From contig OY970240.1 of NCBI GenBank assembly GCA_963715445.1, positions 1,116,001-1,180,000 on the forward strand: a stretch of 64,000 bases of DNA, written 5' to 3'. A program made the position numbers and the translations under genes. A model generated the notes under the pieces. That model saw only the letters and a program-made list of their open reading frames with translations. It was not told where the DNA came from and searched no databases. Below are positions 31,633-40,748 of this stretch, one piece after another. This DNA comes from JAAYBF01 sp963715445 (GTDB taxonomy: Bacteria; Actinomycetota; Thermoleophilia; Solirubrobacterales; Thermoleophilaceae). The first letter of the stretch is position 1. Each line of letters starts with the position of its first letter.

Positions 31633-33189
31633 TTGCTCACACTGCGCACCCTCGTCGACGAGATGGGCCTCGAGCTCATCACGGGCGAGGACGCCGCCGA
31701 CACGCCGGTGCGCTGGGTTCACATCACCGAGCTGATCGACCCCACGCCCTGGCTCTCGGGCGGGGAGATGATCCTCACCACAGGGCTCCAGCTGACGAGC
31801 GCCAAGCGGCAGCGGGACTTCGCGCGGCTGCTGAGCGACCATCACCTCGCGGGTGTCGGCTTCGGGATCGGGTTCGCGCACGAGGCGATCCCCGAGCCGC
31901 TGCTCGAGGAGGCCCGCGAGACCGGGCTCCCCGTGTTCGAGGTGCCGTACGAGCTGCCGTTCATCGCGATCACCGAGAAGGCCTTCGCGCGCCTCGTGAA
32001 CGAGCAGTACGAGGTCCTTCAGCGCGGCATCGCGATCCACAAGCGGCTCGAGCGGCTGGTGCTCGAGGAGCGCGGCCTGAGCGAGCTGGTTCGGGCGCTG
32101 TCGGCCTCGATCGGAGGCATGGTCATGGTGCTCGACTCGCACGGCGAGACCATGGCCGAGCGGACCTTCCGCCGTGAACTGGGCGACGAGGCCGTGGAGA
32201 CGGTCCGCACCCATGTGCGGGAGCACGCGAAGACCGCGAACGCGACGGAGCTGACCCCCAGCCATCCCGAGCTCTCGGGACGCTCGCTCGTGCTGCCGGT
32301 GTCCACTCGCGGGCGCGGCGCTCCCCAGGCCTGGCTGATGGCGGTGCGCGACGCCGGGGGCTTCGGCGACTTCGAGCGCCTGATCCTCCAGCAGGCGGTG
32401 ACCGTCGTAGCGCTCGAGCTGATGCGCCAGCGCGCGATGCGCGACACCGAGCGCCGCCTGGCCGGCGACGTGCTGGCGGAGGCGCTCGACGGCGAGCTGT
32501 CCGAGCACGACGTGGTCTCGCGCCTGCTGCCGTTCGGCATCGGCCCCCAGGCGGCGGTGCTCGTCTTCTCCTGCAGCGACCCGCCGGGCAGCGAGGCGGA
32601 GCTTCAACGGCTCCTCGCCGACGCCGGCACCGAGGCGCTGGTGGCCACGCGGGAGCAGATGCTGTGCGCCGTGGTGGACGCCAACGACGAGCTGGACACG
32701 GTGGGGCTCGCGAGGCAGGCGCGCGAGGCGCTCGACGGCGACGACCCCGGCCCGGTGCGCGCGGCCGCCAGCCGTGTGGCCCCGACGGGGGGCGTGCGGC
32801 GCAGCTTCCACGAGGCGCGCTGCGCGCTGGAGGCCACCGCGCTGGCCAACGGCACGGCCCCGGACGTGGCCTCTCACCACGATCTCGGCGCCTTCCGGCT
32901 CCTGCTCGCCGTGCAGGACGACGAGGCGCTGCGCGTCTACTGCGACAGCGTCCTCGGACCCCTCGAGGACGGCCGTGGCGAGTACGGCGGCGAGCTGATC
33001 CGCTCGCTCGAGGCGTTCATCGAGCAGAACGGCCAGTGGGAGCGAGCCGCCAGGGAGCTGTTCTGCCACCGCCACACCCTCCGCTATCGGATCCGCCGCA
33101 TCGAGGAGCTGACCGGGCGGGACCTGAAGACCGCTCGCGACCGGATCGAGTTCTGGCTCGCCCTGCGGGCTCGGGAGCTGCTGACATGA
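31633..33189 (+). CDS. PucR-family transcriptional regulator
   Basis: A 518-residue regulator with an N-terminal PucR ligand-sensing domain ('VRWVHITELIDPTPWLSGGE', 'GVGFGIGFAHEAIPEPLLEE'), a GAF-like middle, and a C-terminal PucR-type helix-turn-helix ('ELFCHRHTLRYRIRRIEELT'). Such proteins control purine, GABA and polyamine use. TTG 31633 lies 9 bases after GGAGAG and 20 bases after the aminotransferase stop; GTG 31585, overlapping that gene, is less likely. It probably controls this locus. Confidence 0.88.
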   Translation: MLTLRTLVDEMGLELITGEDAADTPVRWVHITELIDPTPWLSGGEMILTTGLQLTSAKRQRDFARLLSDHHLAGVGFGIGFAHEAIPEPLLEEARETGLPVFEVPYELPFIAITEKAFARLVNEQYEVLQRGIAIHKRLERLVLEERGLSELVRALSASIGGMVMVLDSHGETMAERTFRRELGDEAVETVRTHVREHAKTANATELTPSHPELSGRSLVLPVSTRGRGAPQAWLMAVRDAGGFGDFERLILQQAVTVVALELMRQRAMRDTERRLAGDVLAEALDGELSEHDVVSRLLPFGIGPQAAVLVFSCSDPPGSEAELQRLLADAGTEALVATREQMLCAVVDANDELDTVGLARQAREALDGDDPGPVRAAASRVAPTGGVRRSFHEARCALEATALANGTAPDVASHHDLGAFRLLLAVQDDEALRVYCDSVLGPLEDGRGEYGGELIRSLEAFIEQNGQWERAARELFCHRHTLRYRIRRIEELTGRDLKTARDRIEFWLALRARELLT

Positions 33190-34301
33190 GCGACTCCCTG
33201 CGTGTGGCGGTGCTGGGCGCCGGGGGGACGATCGCGCCGGCGATCGTCCGCGATCTCGCAGAGTCCGAAGAGGTGGCCGAGCTCCTGCTGCTTGATCTCG
33301 ATCAGGAGCGCGCGGCAGCCGTCGCCGCGACCCATGGCGGGCCGCGGGCGCGCGCCGCCCGAGTGGACGCCCGGAACGGCCTCGAGCGGGCGCTCACGGA
33401 CGTGGACGTGCTCGTGAACTCGGCGAGCTACCGCGTGAACCTGAGCGCGATGCGCGCCTGCCTGCTCGCCGGCTGCCACTACGTCGACCTCGGCGGGCTC
33501 TACTGGATGACCGGCGATCAGCTCGCGCTGTCCGACGACTTCGAGGGCGCGGGCCTGCTCGCGCTGCTGGGCATGGGCTCGAGCCCCGGGAAGACGAACG
33601 TCATGGCCGCGAAGGCGGTCCGCGAGCTCGGCGGGAGCCCGGAGCGGATCGACGTGATCGCCGCCGGCCGCGACCTGGAGCCCCCCGAGGGGCCGAGCTA
33701 TCCCTACGCCGTGCAGACGCTCGTCGACGAGCTGACGATGAACCCCGTCGCGCTGCGCGAAGGCCGGCCTGTGGAGCTGGCGCCGATGGAGCCGGGCGGG
33801 CCGGTGAGCCTCCCGGAGCCGATCGGCGTCGCCGAGACGATCTACACGCTGCACTCGGAGGTCCGCACCTTCCCCTCGAGCTTCGGCTGCACCGAGTGCA
33901 GCTTTCGCCTCTCGCTGGCGCCCTCCGTGCTCGAGCGGGTGCGGGGACTCCTGGGCGCGGACGCGGCGCAGCTCGAGGCAGCCGCGCAGGCGGCCGTCCC
34001 GTCCTCGACCAAGACCGTCTCCGTGCACGCGATCGAGGCGACCGCGGGGGAGCGGCAGACGGTCGTCACCGCGGTGACGACTCCGATGGAGCAGTGGGCG
34101 CTCGGCGGGGGGATCGTCTCCACCGCCGCGCCCGCGGCGGCCGCGGTCCGTCTCCTGGCGCGGGGACGGATCGAGCAGCGCGGAGCGCTCGTGCCGGAGC
34201 GCTGCATCGATCCCGACGATCTCTTCCCCGAGCTGGAGCGGCGCAACTGCCGGTTCACCGTCGAGACGCGAGAGGCCGCGAGCGCGGAGGCTGGACGATG
34301 A
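33186..34301 (+). CDS. Saccharopine/lysine-6-dehydrogenase-like NAD(P) protein
   Basis: A 371-residue protein of the saccharopine dehydrogenase NAD(P)-binding superfamily. 'VAVLGAGGTIAPAIVRDLA' is the Rossmann motif, and 'VLVNSASYRVNLSAMRACLL', 'YVDLGGLYWMTGDQ' and 'LLGMGSSPGKTNVMA' line up with lysine 6-dehydrogenase. It may oxidise an amine or diamine in this pathway or reduce an imine formed from the aminoaldehyde; the reaction is not known. Its ATG overlaps the stop of the PucR gene (ATGA) and its own stop overlaps ald, so it is tightly coupled to both. Confidence 0.8.
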   Translation: MSDSLRVAVLGAGGTIAPAIVRDLAESEEVAELLLLDLDQERAAAVAATHGGPRARAARVDARNGLERALTDVDVLVNSASYRVNLSAMRACLLAGCHYVDLGGLYWMTGDQLALSDDFEGAGLLALLGMGSSPGKTNVMAAKAVRELGGSPERIDVIAAGRDLEPPEGPSYPYAVQTLVDELTMNPVALREGRPVELAPMEPGGPVSLPEPIGVAETIYTLHSEVRTFPSSFGCTECSFRLSLAPSVLERVRGLLGADAAQLEAAAQAAVPSSTKTVSVHAIEATAGERQTVVTAVTTPMEQWALGGGIVSTAAPAAAAVRLLARGRIEQRGALVPERCIDPDDLFPELERRNCRFTVETREAASAEAGR

Positions 34302-35452
34302 GGGTCGGAGTACCCACCGAGATCAAGCCGGACGAGTACCGCGTCGCGCTGACGCCCGCCGGAGCGCGCGAGCTCGGAGAGCACGGGCACGAGGTGCTGG
34401 TCCAGGCGGGCGCGGGCCTCGGCTCCGGGATCTCCGACGCCGACTACGAAGCCCAGGGCGCACGGCTCCTGCCGGAGGCCGCGGCGGTGTTCGCCGAGGC
34501 CGAGCTGGTGCTGGGCGTCAAGGAACCCCAGGCAGGAGAGGTCGGGCTGCTGCGACCAGATCACGTGCTCTTCACCTACCTGCACCTCGCCCCGGCGCCC
34601 GAGCTGACCAAGGGCCTGTGCGACTCGGGCGCCACCTGCATCGCCTACGAGACGGTCGAGGACGCCCGGGGCCGGCTTCCGCTGCTCGCGCCGATGAGCG
34701 AGGTGGCCGGCAAGATCGCCACCCAGGCAGGCGCCTTCATGCTCGAGAAGCCGCTCGGCGGCCGCGGCGTGCTGCTCGGCGGCGTGCCCGGGGTCGCCGC
34801 CGCGAACGTGATGGTCATCGGCGGCGGCGTGGTCGGCTTCAACGCGGCCAAGATCGCCATCGGGATGGATGCCGACGTGTTCGTCTACGACCGCGACATC
34901 GACCGGCTGCGCGAGCTCGACGTCGCCTTCGCCGGACGCGCCTCGACCGTCTACTCCTCGACGCTGGCGATCGAGGAGATGCTGCCCCACGCGGACCTCG
35001 TGATCGGCGCCGTGCTCGTGCACGGAGCGCGCGCGCCCTATGTGATCAAGCGCGACCAGCTCTCTCTGATGCGGCAGGGCGCCGTGCTGGTGGACGTCTC
35101 GATCGATCAGGGCGGCTGCTTCGAGACCTCGAAGCCCACCACCCACTCCGACCCGACCTACGAGGTGGACGGGGTCGAGCACTACTGCGTGACCAACATG
35201 CCCGGCGCGGTTCCGATCACCTCCACGTACGCGCTCACCAACGCGACGCTCCCGTACGTCCTGGCGCTCGCCGACCACGGCGTCGAGGAGGCGATCGCAC
35301 GGCTGCCGGGACTCGAGCCCGGCGTCAACGTCGCCGGCGGCCGGGTGACGCTCGCCGCCGTCGCCGAAGGCACCGACATTCCGCACACCCCACTCGCCGA
35401 GGCGCTCGCCTCGGAGCCGGACCCCGGACGGCAAGCCGCGTCCGGCTCCTAG
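34298..35452 (+). CDS. ald: Alanine dehydrogenase
   Basis: An NAD-dependent enzyme interconverting alanine and pyruvate + ammonia. The 384-residue sequence carries 'VGVPTEIKPDEYRVALTPAG', the substrate lysine in 'LVLGVKEPQ', 'LAPMSEVAGKIATQAGAFML', the NAD motif 'VMVIGGGVVGFNAAKIAIGM' and 'VDVSIDQGGCFETSKPTTHS'. Placed beside a pyruvate-dependent aminotransferase, it would regenerate pyruvate and release the nitrogen as ammonium. ATG 34298 overlaps the preceding stop. Confidence 0.95.
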   Translation: MRVGVPTEIKPDEYRVALTPAGARELGEHGHEVLVQAGAGLGSGISDADYEAQGARLLPEAAAVFAEAELVLGVKEPQAGEVGLLRPDHVLFTYLHLAPAPELTKGLCDSGATCIAYETVEDARGRLPLLAPMSEVAGKIATQAGAFMLEKPLGGRGVLLGGVPGVAAANVMVIGGGVVGFNAAKIAIGMDADVFVYDRDIDRLRELDVAFAGRASTVYSSTLAIEEMLPHADLVIGAVLVHGARAPYVIKRDQLSLMRQGAVLVDVSIDQGGCFETSKPTTHSDPTYEVDGVEHYCVTNMPGAVPITSTYALTNATLPYVLALADHGVEEAIARLPGLEPGVNVAGGRVTLAAVAEGTDIPHTPLAEALASEPDPGRQAASGS

Positions 35453-35481
35453 ACCCAGACCCCAAGACCCTCAGGAGAAAC

Positions 35482-36921
35482 ATGGCTGCCACGACCACCA
35501 AGCTGCAGAACTTCATCGCCGGCGAGTTTGTCGAGCCGCTCGACGGAGCGACGGAGGCGGTGCTCAACCCGGCGACGGGCGAGGAGATCGCACAGGCGCC
35601 CCTGTCGAGCGCGGAGGACGTGGATCGAGCCGTTGCGGCCGCATCCGAGGCCTTCGAGGGCTGGGCGGCCACGACACCGGGCGAGCGGGCGCTCGCCCTG
35701 CTGCGCCTGGCCGACGCGATCGAGGAGAACGCCGACCAGCTCGCCGACCTCGAATCGGCGAACGCCGGCAAGCCGCGCAGCGCGTTCCTCGAGGACGAAA
35801 TCCCCTTCATGGCCGACAACCTGCGCTTCTTCGCGGGCGCCGCGCGCTGCCTCGAGGGCAAGGCCGCGGGGGAGTACCTCGAGGGCTACACCTCGTTCGT
35901 CCGGCGCGAGCCGGTGGGCGTGATCGGCCAGGTGACGCCGTGGAACTACCCGCTGATGATGGCCGTCTGGAAGCTAGGGCCGGCGCTCGCGACCGGCAAC
36001 ACCGTGGTGATGAAGCCGGCCGAGACGACGCCGATCACGACGCTCAGGCTTGCGGAGCTCGCCGCGGAGCACCTGCCCAAGGGCGTGCTGAACGTGATCA
36101 CCGGGCACGGCGAGCCGGCCGGGTCCTCGCTGGTGACCCACCCCGGGGTTGGGATGGTCTCCCTGACCGGGTCGCCGGGAACCGGCAAGTGGATCGCCAA
36201 GGCCGCGGCCGACTCCGTCAAGCGGGTGCATCTAGAGCTGGGCGGGAAGGCGCCCGTCGTGGTGTTCGACGACGTCGACATGGAGACCGCCATGGAGACG
36301 ATCGCCGGCACCGGCTACTACAACGCCGGCCAGGACTGCACGGCCGCGACGCGCGTGCTCGCAGCACCTGGCGTGTACGACGACGTGGTAGCCGGTCTCG
36401 CCGAGCAGGCGCAGGGCCTGGTGATGGGCGACACCTTGGCCGCTGACACGACGCTCGGGCCGCTCAACTCCGCACGCCAGCGCGAGCGGGTGGAGGGCTT
36501 CCTAGAGCGCCGTCCCGGGCACGCCGAGGTGGTGACCGGCGGATCCGAGCCGGACCTGCCCGGGTTCTACCTCCAGCCGACCGTGGTGGCCAACCTCGAG
36601 CAGGGCGACGAGATGACCCAGGACGAGATCTTCGGCCCGGTGATCACCGTCCAGCGTTTCTCCGACGAGCAGCAGGCGATCGAGTGGGCGAACGGCACCC
36701 GCTACGGGCTCGCGGCGTCGGTCTGGACCCGCGACGTGGGACGTGCGCTGCGGGTGTCGAATGCGCTGCGCTTCGGCTGCGTGTGGATCAACGACCACCT
36801 GCCGATCGCCTCCGAGATGCCGCACGGCGGCTACAAGGAGTCCGGCTACGGCAAGGACCTCTCGATGTACGCGCTCGAGGACTACACCCAGGTCAAGCAC
36901 GTGATGGCCAACCTCGGCTAG
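35482..36921 (+). CDS. Aldehyde dehydrogenase, probably 4-aminobutyraldehyde
   Basis: A 479-residue NAD(P)-dependent aldehyde dehydrogenase of the betaine/gamma-aminobutyraldehyde branch. Seen motifs are 'VTPWNYPLMMAVWKLGPALA', the general base in 'HLELGGKAPVVVF', the nucleophile in 'NAGQDCTAATR', 'DEIFGPVITVQRF' and the C-terminal 'MPHGGYKESGYGKDLSMYAL', close to PatD/YdcW. In this operon it should oxidise 4-aminobutyraldehyde to GABA. AGGAGAAAC precedes the ATG. Confidence 0.9.
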   Translation: MAATTTKLQNFIAGEFVEPLDGATEAVLNPATGEEIAQAPLSSAEDVDRAVAAASEAFEGWAATTPGERALALLRLADAIEENADQLADLESANAGKPRSAFLEDEIPFMADNLRFFAGAARCLEGKAAGEYLEGYTSFVRREPVGVIGQVTPWNYPLMMAVWKLGPALATGNTVVMKPAETTPITTLRLAELAAEHLPKGVLNVITGHGEPAGSSLVTHPGVGMVSLTGSPGTGKWIAKAAADSVKRVHLELGGKAPVVVFDDVDMETAMETIAGTGYYNAGQDCTAATRVLAAPGVYDDVVAGLAEQAQGLVMGDTLAADTTLGPLNSARQRERVEGFLERRPGHAEVVTGGSEPDLPGFYLQPTVVANLEQGDEMTQDEIFGPVITVQRFSDEQQAIEWANGTRYGLAASVWTRDVGRALRVSNALRFGCVWINDHLPIASEMPHGGYKESGYGKDLSMYALEDYTQVKHVMANLG

Positions 36922-36924
36922 CCC

Positions 36925-38571
36925 TCAGACGTCTCGGGGAAGCACCGGCTGACCAACCGCGGGAGCGGCATGGGGATCGAGCAACTCCACGCGGTTGCGG
37001 CCCTTGGCCTTGGCGGCGTAGAGCGCGCGGTCGGCCATCTGGACCAGGCTGTCGGCGTCGAGCGCGTCGAGCGGATAGGTGGCGATGCCGAAGCTCGCGG
37101 TCACCGCGAGCTCGGCCGAATGGAGCTCGAGCGCCTCGAGCGCCTCGCGGAGCTTCTCGGTGACCTGGAGCGCGCCCGCCTGATCGGTGTCCGGCAGCAG
37201 CACCAGGAACTCCTCGCCGCCGTAGCGGCCGCCGAAGTCGCTGCCGCGCAGGGTTGCGGTGAGCGTCTCGCCGACCGCGGCCAGCACGTCGTCGCCGACT
37301 CCGTGGCCGAAGCGGTCGTTGATCTGCTTGAAGTGGTCGAGGTCGAGCATCACCGCTGAGAGCGGCGAGACGTTGCGACTGGCGTGGGCGACCATGCGCT
37401 TGAGGTTGTCGCGACACGACCTCGAGTTCGGCAGGCCGGTCAGCGCGTCCGTCGCCGCGCGATTCTCGGCGATCGCGAGGTTGCGCAGATTGGCGAGCAC
37501 GGGTGAGGCCTGGGACACGGAGTCCGCGACACGCTCGCGCGCCTCGGACCCGAGCGGACGCTCGCTGCGCACGAGCACCGAGCCGATCACCTCGCCGCCG
37601 ACCAGCGAGGGCGCGCAGAGCACCTCGCCGGCAGACTTGCCGCACAGCTCGCAGGCGAGCAGCGGAGTGGCCTCGGCGCCCTGCTCGTACTCGCGACCCA
37701 GGCGCACGGCCAGGCAGGAGTCGGGCTCGGCGTCCACCAGCTTCTCCGTCAGCAGGGGGTCCCCCTCGACCGCGGTCGATGCGTAGAGCCGGTTGTCGGA
37801 GTTGTTGCGGTTGAGGACCATCACCTCGCCGCCGGTGGTGCGCTCGAGGTGGCTCTTGACGAGCTCGTGCGCCTCGTCCTCGCTGCGCATGATCTGCATC
37901 GTCTCCGCGAACTCCGCCTGGGTTCGGCGGTAGCTGCGACCGCGGGCGCTGCGGGCGCGAGCGCGTTTTGCGTCGTTCTCCACGAAGTAGAAGCCGACCC
38001 CGCCGAAGACGACCGCGAGGAGCAGGATCACCGTGACCGAGATCACCCCGGCGCGATCGAGCTTCTCACGCCGCTCCGAGGTCAGGCGCACGGCGAGCTC
38101 GCGGTTCTGGCGACGGAAGCTGTCGAAGACGCGCTTGCGCTTCGTGACTCGAGCGACGCTCAAGGGACGGCCCGGGGCGTTGTCGACTATTGCCACCTCC
38201 TGCTCGGCCAGGCGTCGCCAGCGCTTCGCGGTACGCGTCATTCGATCCATCAGCTCGAGCTGCTCGGGACTGCCCGCCAGCGCTCGCGCGTCCTCGGCAG
38301 CGACGTTGAACTCGCGCAGGCCTCGGATGAACGGCTCGAGGAACCGTCGCTCGCGCGTCAGCGCGAAGCCGCGCAGGCCGGTTTCCTGCTCGAGCATCGC
38401 GGTCAGCATGCTGTCGGCGGCGCGGGTCTCGTTGAAGATCCGCTCCGCCGTGGAGCGCTGGGTCTCAGAGACGCCCCAGACCGCGGCCGTAACGCCGAGG
38501 ATCGCCACGAGAAGCACGACCCGCGTGCGGGCGATCCCCGAGAGCCCTGATCTGGATTCCTGTTTGGCCAT
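36925..38571 (-). CDS. CHASE3-GGDEF diguanylate cyclase
   Basis: A 548-residue membrane sensor that makes cyclic di-GMP. TM1 ('VVLLVAILGVTAAVWGV') is followed by an extracytoplasmic CHASE3 domain ('EQETGLRGFALTRERRFLEP'), TM2 ('VISVTVILLLAVVFGGVGFY'), a GAF-like region with 'CELCGKSAG', and a GGDEF domain with active site 'RYGGEEF' and an inhibitory I-site 'RGSD' at the correct five-residue distance. It is therefore probably active and product-inhibited. It is convergent with the aldehyde dehydrogenase, with only three bases between. Confidence 0.9.
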   Translation of the reverse strand: MAKQESRSGLSGIARTRVVLLVAILGVTAAVWGVSETQRSTAERIFNETRAADSMLTAMLEQETGLRGFALTRERRFLEPFIRGLREFNVAAEDARALAGSPEQLELMDRMTRTAKRWRRLAEQEVAIVDNAPGRPLSVARVTKRKRVFDSFRRQNRELAVRLTSERREKLDRAGVISVTVILLLAVVFGGVGFYFVENDAKRARARSARGRSYRRTQAEFAETMQIMRSEDEAHELVKSHLERTTGGEVMVLNRNNSDNRLYASTAVEGDPLLTEKLVDAEPDSCLAVRLGREYEQGAEATPLLACELCGKSAGEVLCAPSLVGGEVIGSVLVRSERPLGSEARERVADSVSQASPVLANLRNLAIAENRAATDALTGLPNSRSCRDNLKRMVAHASRNVSPLSAVMLDLDHFKQINDRFGHGVGDDVLAAVGETLTATLRGSDFGGRYGGEEFLVLLPDTDQAGALQVTEKLREALEALELHSAELAVTASFGIATYPLDALDADSLVQMADRALYAAKAKGRNRVELLDPHAAPAVGQPVLPRDV

Positions 38572-38678
38572 GGTACGAGCTGCCCCCTCCCGTCGACGGC
38601 CTGCTGCTCGTTCATCGACGCCGAGCTACTCCGCCTTGAGCACACAGCCTCCGGCGTGGCCCTATATAGGTTGTCCCC

Positions 38679-39152
38679 GTGGCGGGATACACCTTCCTCT
38701 CGACATGGCTGCTGCGAGCCCCGCGGCAGGAGGTATGGGACGTGATCGCCAACGCCGAGGCATGGCCGGAGTGGTGGCGCGGCGTCGTCTCCAGCGTGGA
38801 GCTCCACCCCGGCGACGAGCATCGCGTGGGCAGCCGCCACCGCGTGCGTTGGCGCAGCCTCGTCCCCTACGCCGTGGAGTTCGAGTTCGAGGTGGACGAG
38901 GTGGACGAGCCCTCCTTCATGGCCGGCAGGGCGACCGGGGAGCTGGAGGGCACGGGCGTCTGGCGGCTGTACGAGGAACGCGGCGTAACGGCGGTGACCT
39001 ACGACTGGCAGGTGCACACGACGCGCGCCTGGATGAACGCCCTGGCTCCGGTAGCGCGGCCGGTGTTCGCCTGGAACCATGACTGGGTCATGGCCCATGG
39101 AGGCGAGGGGCTCGCGCGACGGCTCGGCGTCGAGCTGGTCACACGCGGGTAA
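38679..39152 (+). CDS. SRPBCC / polyketide cyclase-like (START-fold) protein
   Basis: A 157-residue protein of the SRPBCC superfamily: 'STWLLRAPRQEVWDVIANAE' and 'WPEWWRGVVSSVELHPGDEH' at the front and a C-terminal long helix ('MAHGGEGLARRLGVELV'). Members bind hydrophobic ligands; no specific one is indicated. TAGGTT (38667-38672) sits six bases before the GTG, suggesting a leaderless mRNA. Confidence 0.8.
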   Translation: MAGYTFLSTWLLRAPRQEVWDVIANAEAWPEWWRGVVSSVELHPGDEHRVGSRHRVRWRSLVPYAVEFEFEVDEVDEPSFMAGRATGELEGTGVWRLYEERGVTAVTYDWQVHTTRAWMNALAPVARPVFAWNHDWVMAHGGEGLARRLGVELVTRG

Positions 39153-39172
39153 GCGCCCCACGGCGCTGCGTT

Positions 39173-40747
39173 GTGCCTTACCTTTTGCGAGTCGTGCGCG
39201 TTCGAAACCTGGCCTTGACGCTCGCACTGCTCGCCGTTGCCGCGGGCGTGTTCCTCCTTGCCCGCTCCGGGGCTTCGGACTCCGACGCCGCGCCCTCGCG
39301 CAGGGCGCCCGTCGTGATGGTGCTCTTCGACGAGTTCCCGAGCGACTCGCTGCGCACCCCCGACGGGCGGATCGACGCCGAGCGGTTCCCGAACTTCGCG
39401 CGCTTCGCGCATGACGCCACCTGGTACGCGAACTCGCGCGCGGTCCACGACTCGACTCCGTTCGCGCTGCCGGCGATCATGGACGGCCGGCTGCCGCGCA
39501 AGAAGGTCAAGGCGACCACCGAGGGGCACCCCCAGAGCATCTTCAGCCTGCTCGGCGACGCGGGCTGGCAGGTGACCTCCTCCGAGGAGGCGACCGACAT
39601 CTGCGGCGAGCGCTTCTGCCCGGGGTTCGCCGCGAAGCGCAAGGGCATCCTGGCGAACCTCGCGAACGGCCGGCCCGAGCGGTGGGGCTCGTGGCTCTCC
39701 AAGATCCGCCGTGGCGAGAGCGCGACGCTGCACTTCAAGCACACGCTCGTGCCGCACCTCCCGTGGATCTTCCTGCCCTCGGGGCAGCAGACGATCACCA
39801 CGATGAGCCGCCTGGCGAATCCGGCCGGGTTCGGCGATCGCGACCTCACGCGCCACAACGAGGGACGCCACCTGCTCCAGGTGGGCTACGTGGACCACCT
39901 GATCGGGCGGCTCATGGCGCGCCTCAAGCGCGCCGGCCTCTACGACCGGGCGCTGATCGTCCTCACCGCCGACCACGGCGTGGCGTTCGACCTGAACACC
40001 AAGGACCGGCGCTCGGTGACCCGAGAGAACATCGACGAGATCACGCCGACGCCCTTCTTCATCAAGACCCCGCACCAGCAGGAGGGCAAGGTCGACGACG
40101 CCTTCGTCAGCAACGTCGACATCGTCCCCACCATGGCGCGTGCCCTCCATCTGGACATCCCCTGGGATGTGGACGGCAAGCCCGCCTCGAGCCCCGAGCT
40201 CAAAAGGGTGAGGAAGATCACGCTGCCGAACCGCAAGTTCACCGGTCGCATCTCGATCGGAGGGCGCGAGTGGCTTCGCCGCCGGGCCGCCCAGCGGCGG
40301 GAGCGGGCCAAGACCTTCGGCACCGGGGCCAGCAGCATCCGGCAGACCGGCTCTCCCTGGGGCCTCATCTACGGAGGCGGGCCGACCGGTGAGCTGCTCG
40401 GCCGCAGCACCGGATCTCTGACCATGGCGAGCGGCGGCGGCGTGCCCGCGCAGATCTCCCAGCCGGAGGTGTGGCGCTCGGTCCGCCCGCGCGAGCGGGA
40501 GGTCCCGACGCAGGTCGCGGGGTTCATCCAGAGCAAATCGCCGAGCGCCAAGCGCAACCTGGCCGTGGCAGTCAACGGACGCATCGAGGCCGTCGGGCGC
40601 AGCTTCCGCATGAAGGGGAAGCCGATGGAGATGTTCTCCCTGATCGTGCGGCCTTCGTCTCTGCGCAGCGGGCGCAACCGCATCTCGCTCTACGAGGTCA
40701 CGGGCTCAAAGGGAGCCTGGGAGCTGCGCCTCCTGCAGTCCGTCTGA
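39173..40747 (+). CDS. Membrane-anchored sulfatase/alkaline phosphatase-fold hydrolase
   Basis: A 524-residue protein with an N-terminal signal anchor ('NLALTLALLAVAAGVFLLA') and a sulfatase-like extracytoplasmic domain. 'VVMVLFDEFPSDSL' gives the first metal ligands, 'DSTPFALPAIMDGRLP' is the nucleophile region (no Cys for a formylglycine), 'LPHLPWIFLPSG' follows, and 'LIVLTADHGVAF' gives the last Asp-His. It resembles phosphoglycerol transferase/LTA-synthase-like members more than true sulfatases. The C-terminal 150 residues are a separate beta-rich region. GTG 39173 is used; GTG 39194 is also plausible. Confidence 0.8.
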   Translation: MPYLLRVVRVRNLALTLALLAVAAGVFLLARSGASDSDAAPSRRAPVVMVLFDEFPSDSLRTPDGRIDAERFPNFARFAHDATWYANSRAVHDSTPFALPAIMDGRLPRKKVKATTEGHPQSIFSLLGDAGWQVTSSEEATDICGERFCPGFAAKRKGILANLANGRPERWGSWLSKIRRGESATLHFKHTLVPHLPWIFLPSGQQTITTMSRLANPAGFGDRDLTRHNEGRHLLQVGYVDHLIGRLMARLKRAGLYDRALIVLTADHGVAFDLNTKDRRSVTRENIDEITPTPFFIKTPHQQEGKVDDAFVSNVDIVPTMARALHLDIPWDVDGKPASSPELKRVRKITLPNRKFTGRISIGGREWLRRRAAQRRERAKTFGTGASSIRQTGSPWGLIYGGGPTGELLGRSTGSLTMASGGGVPAQISQPEVWRSVRPREREVPTQVAGFIQSKSPSAKRNLAVAVNGRIEAVGRSFRMKGKPMEMFSLIVRPSSLRSGRNRISLYEVTGSKGAWELRLLQSV

Positions 40748-40748
40748 G

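Noticed and set aside
39173..40747. True formylglycine sulfatase
   Set aside because: No C/S-x-P-x-R modification motif is present at the nucleophile position, so only the fold is claimed.
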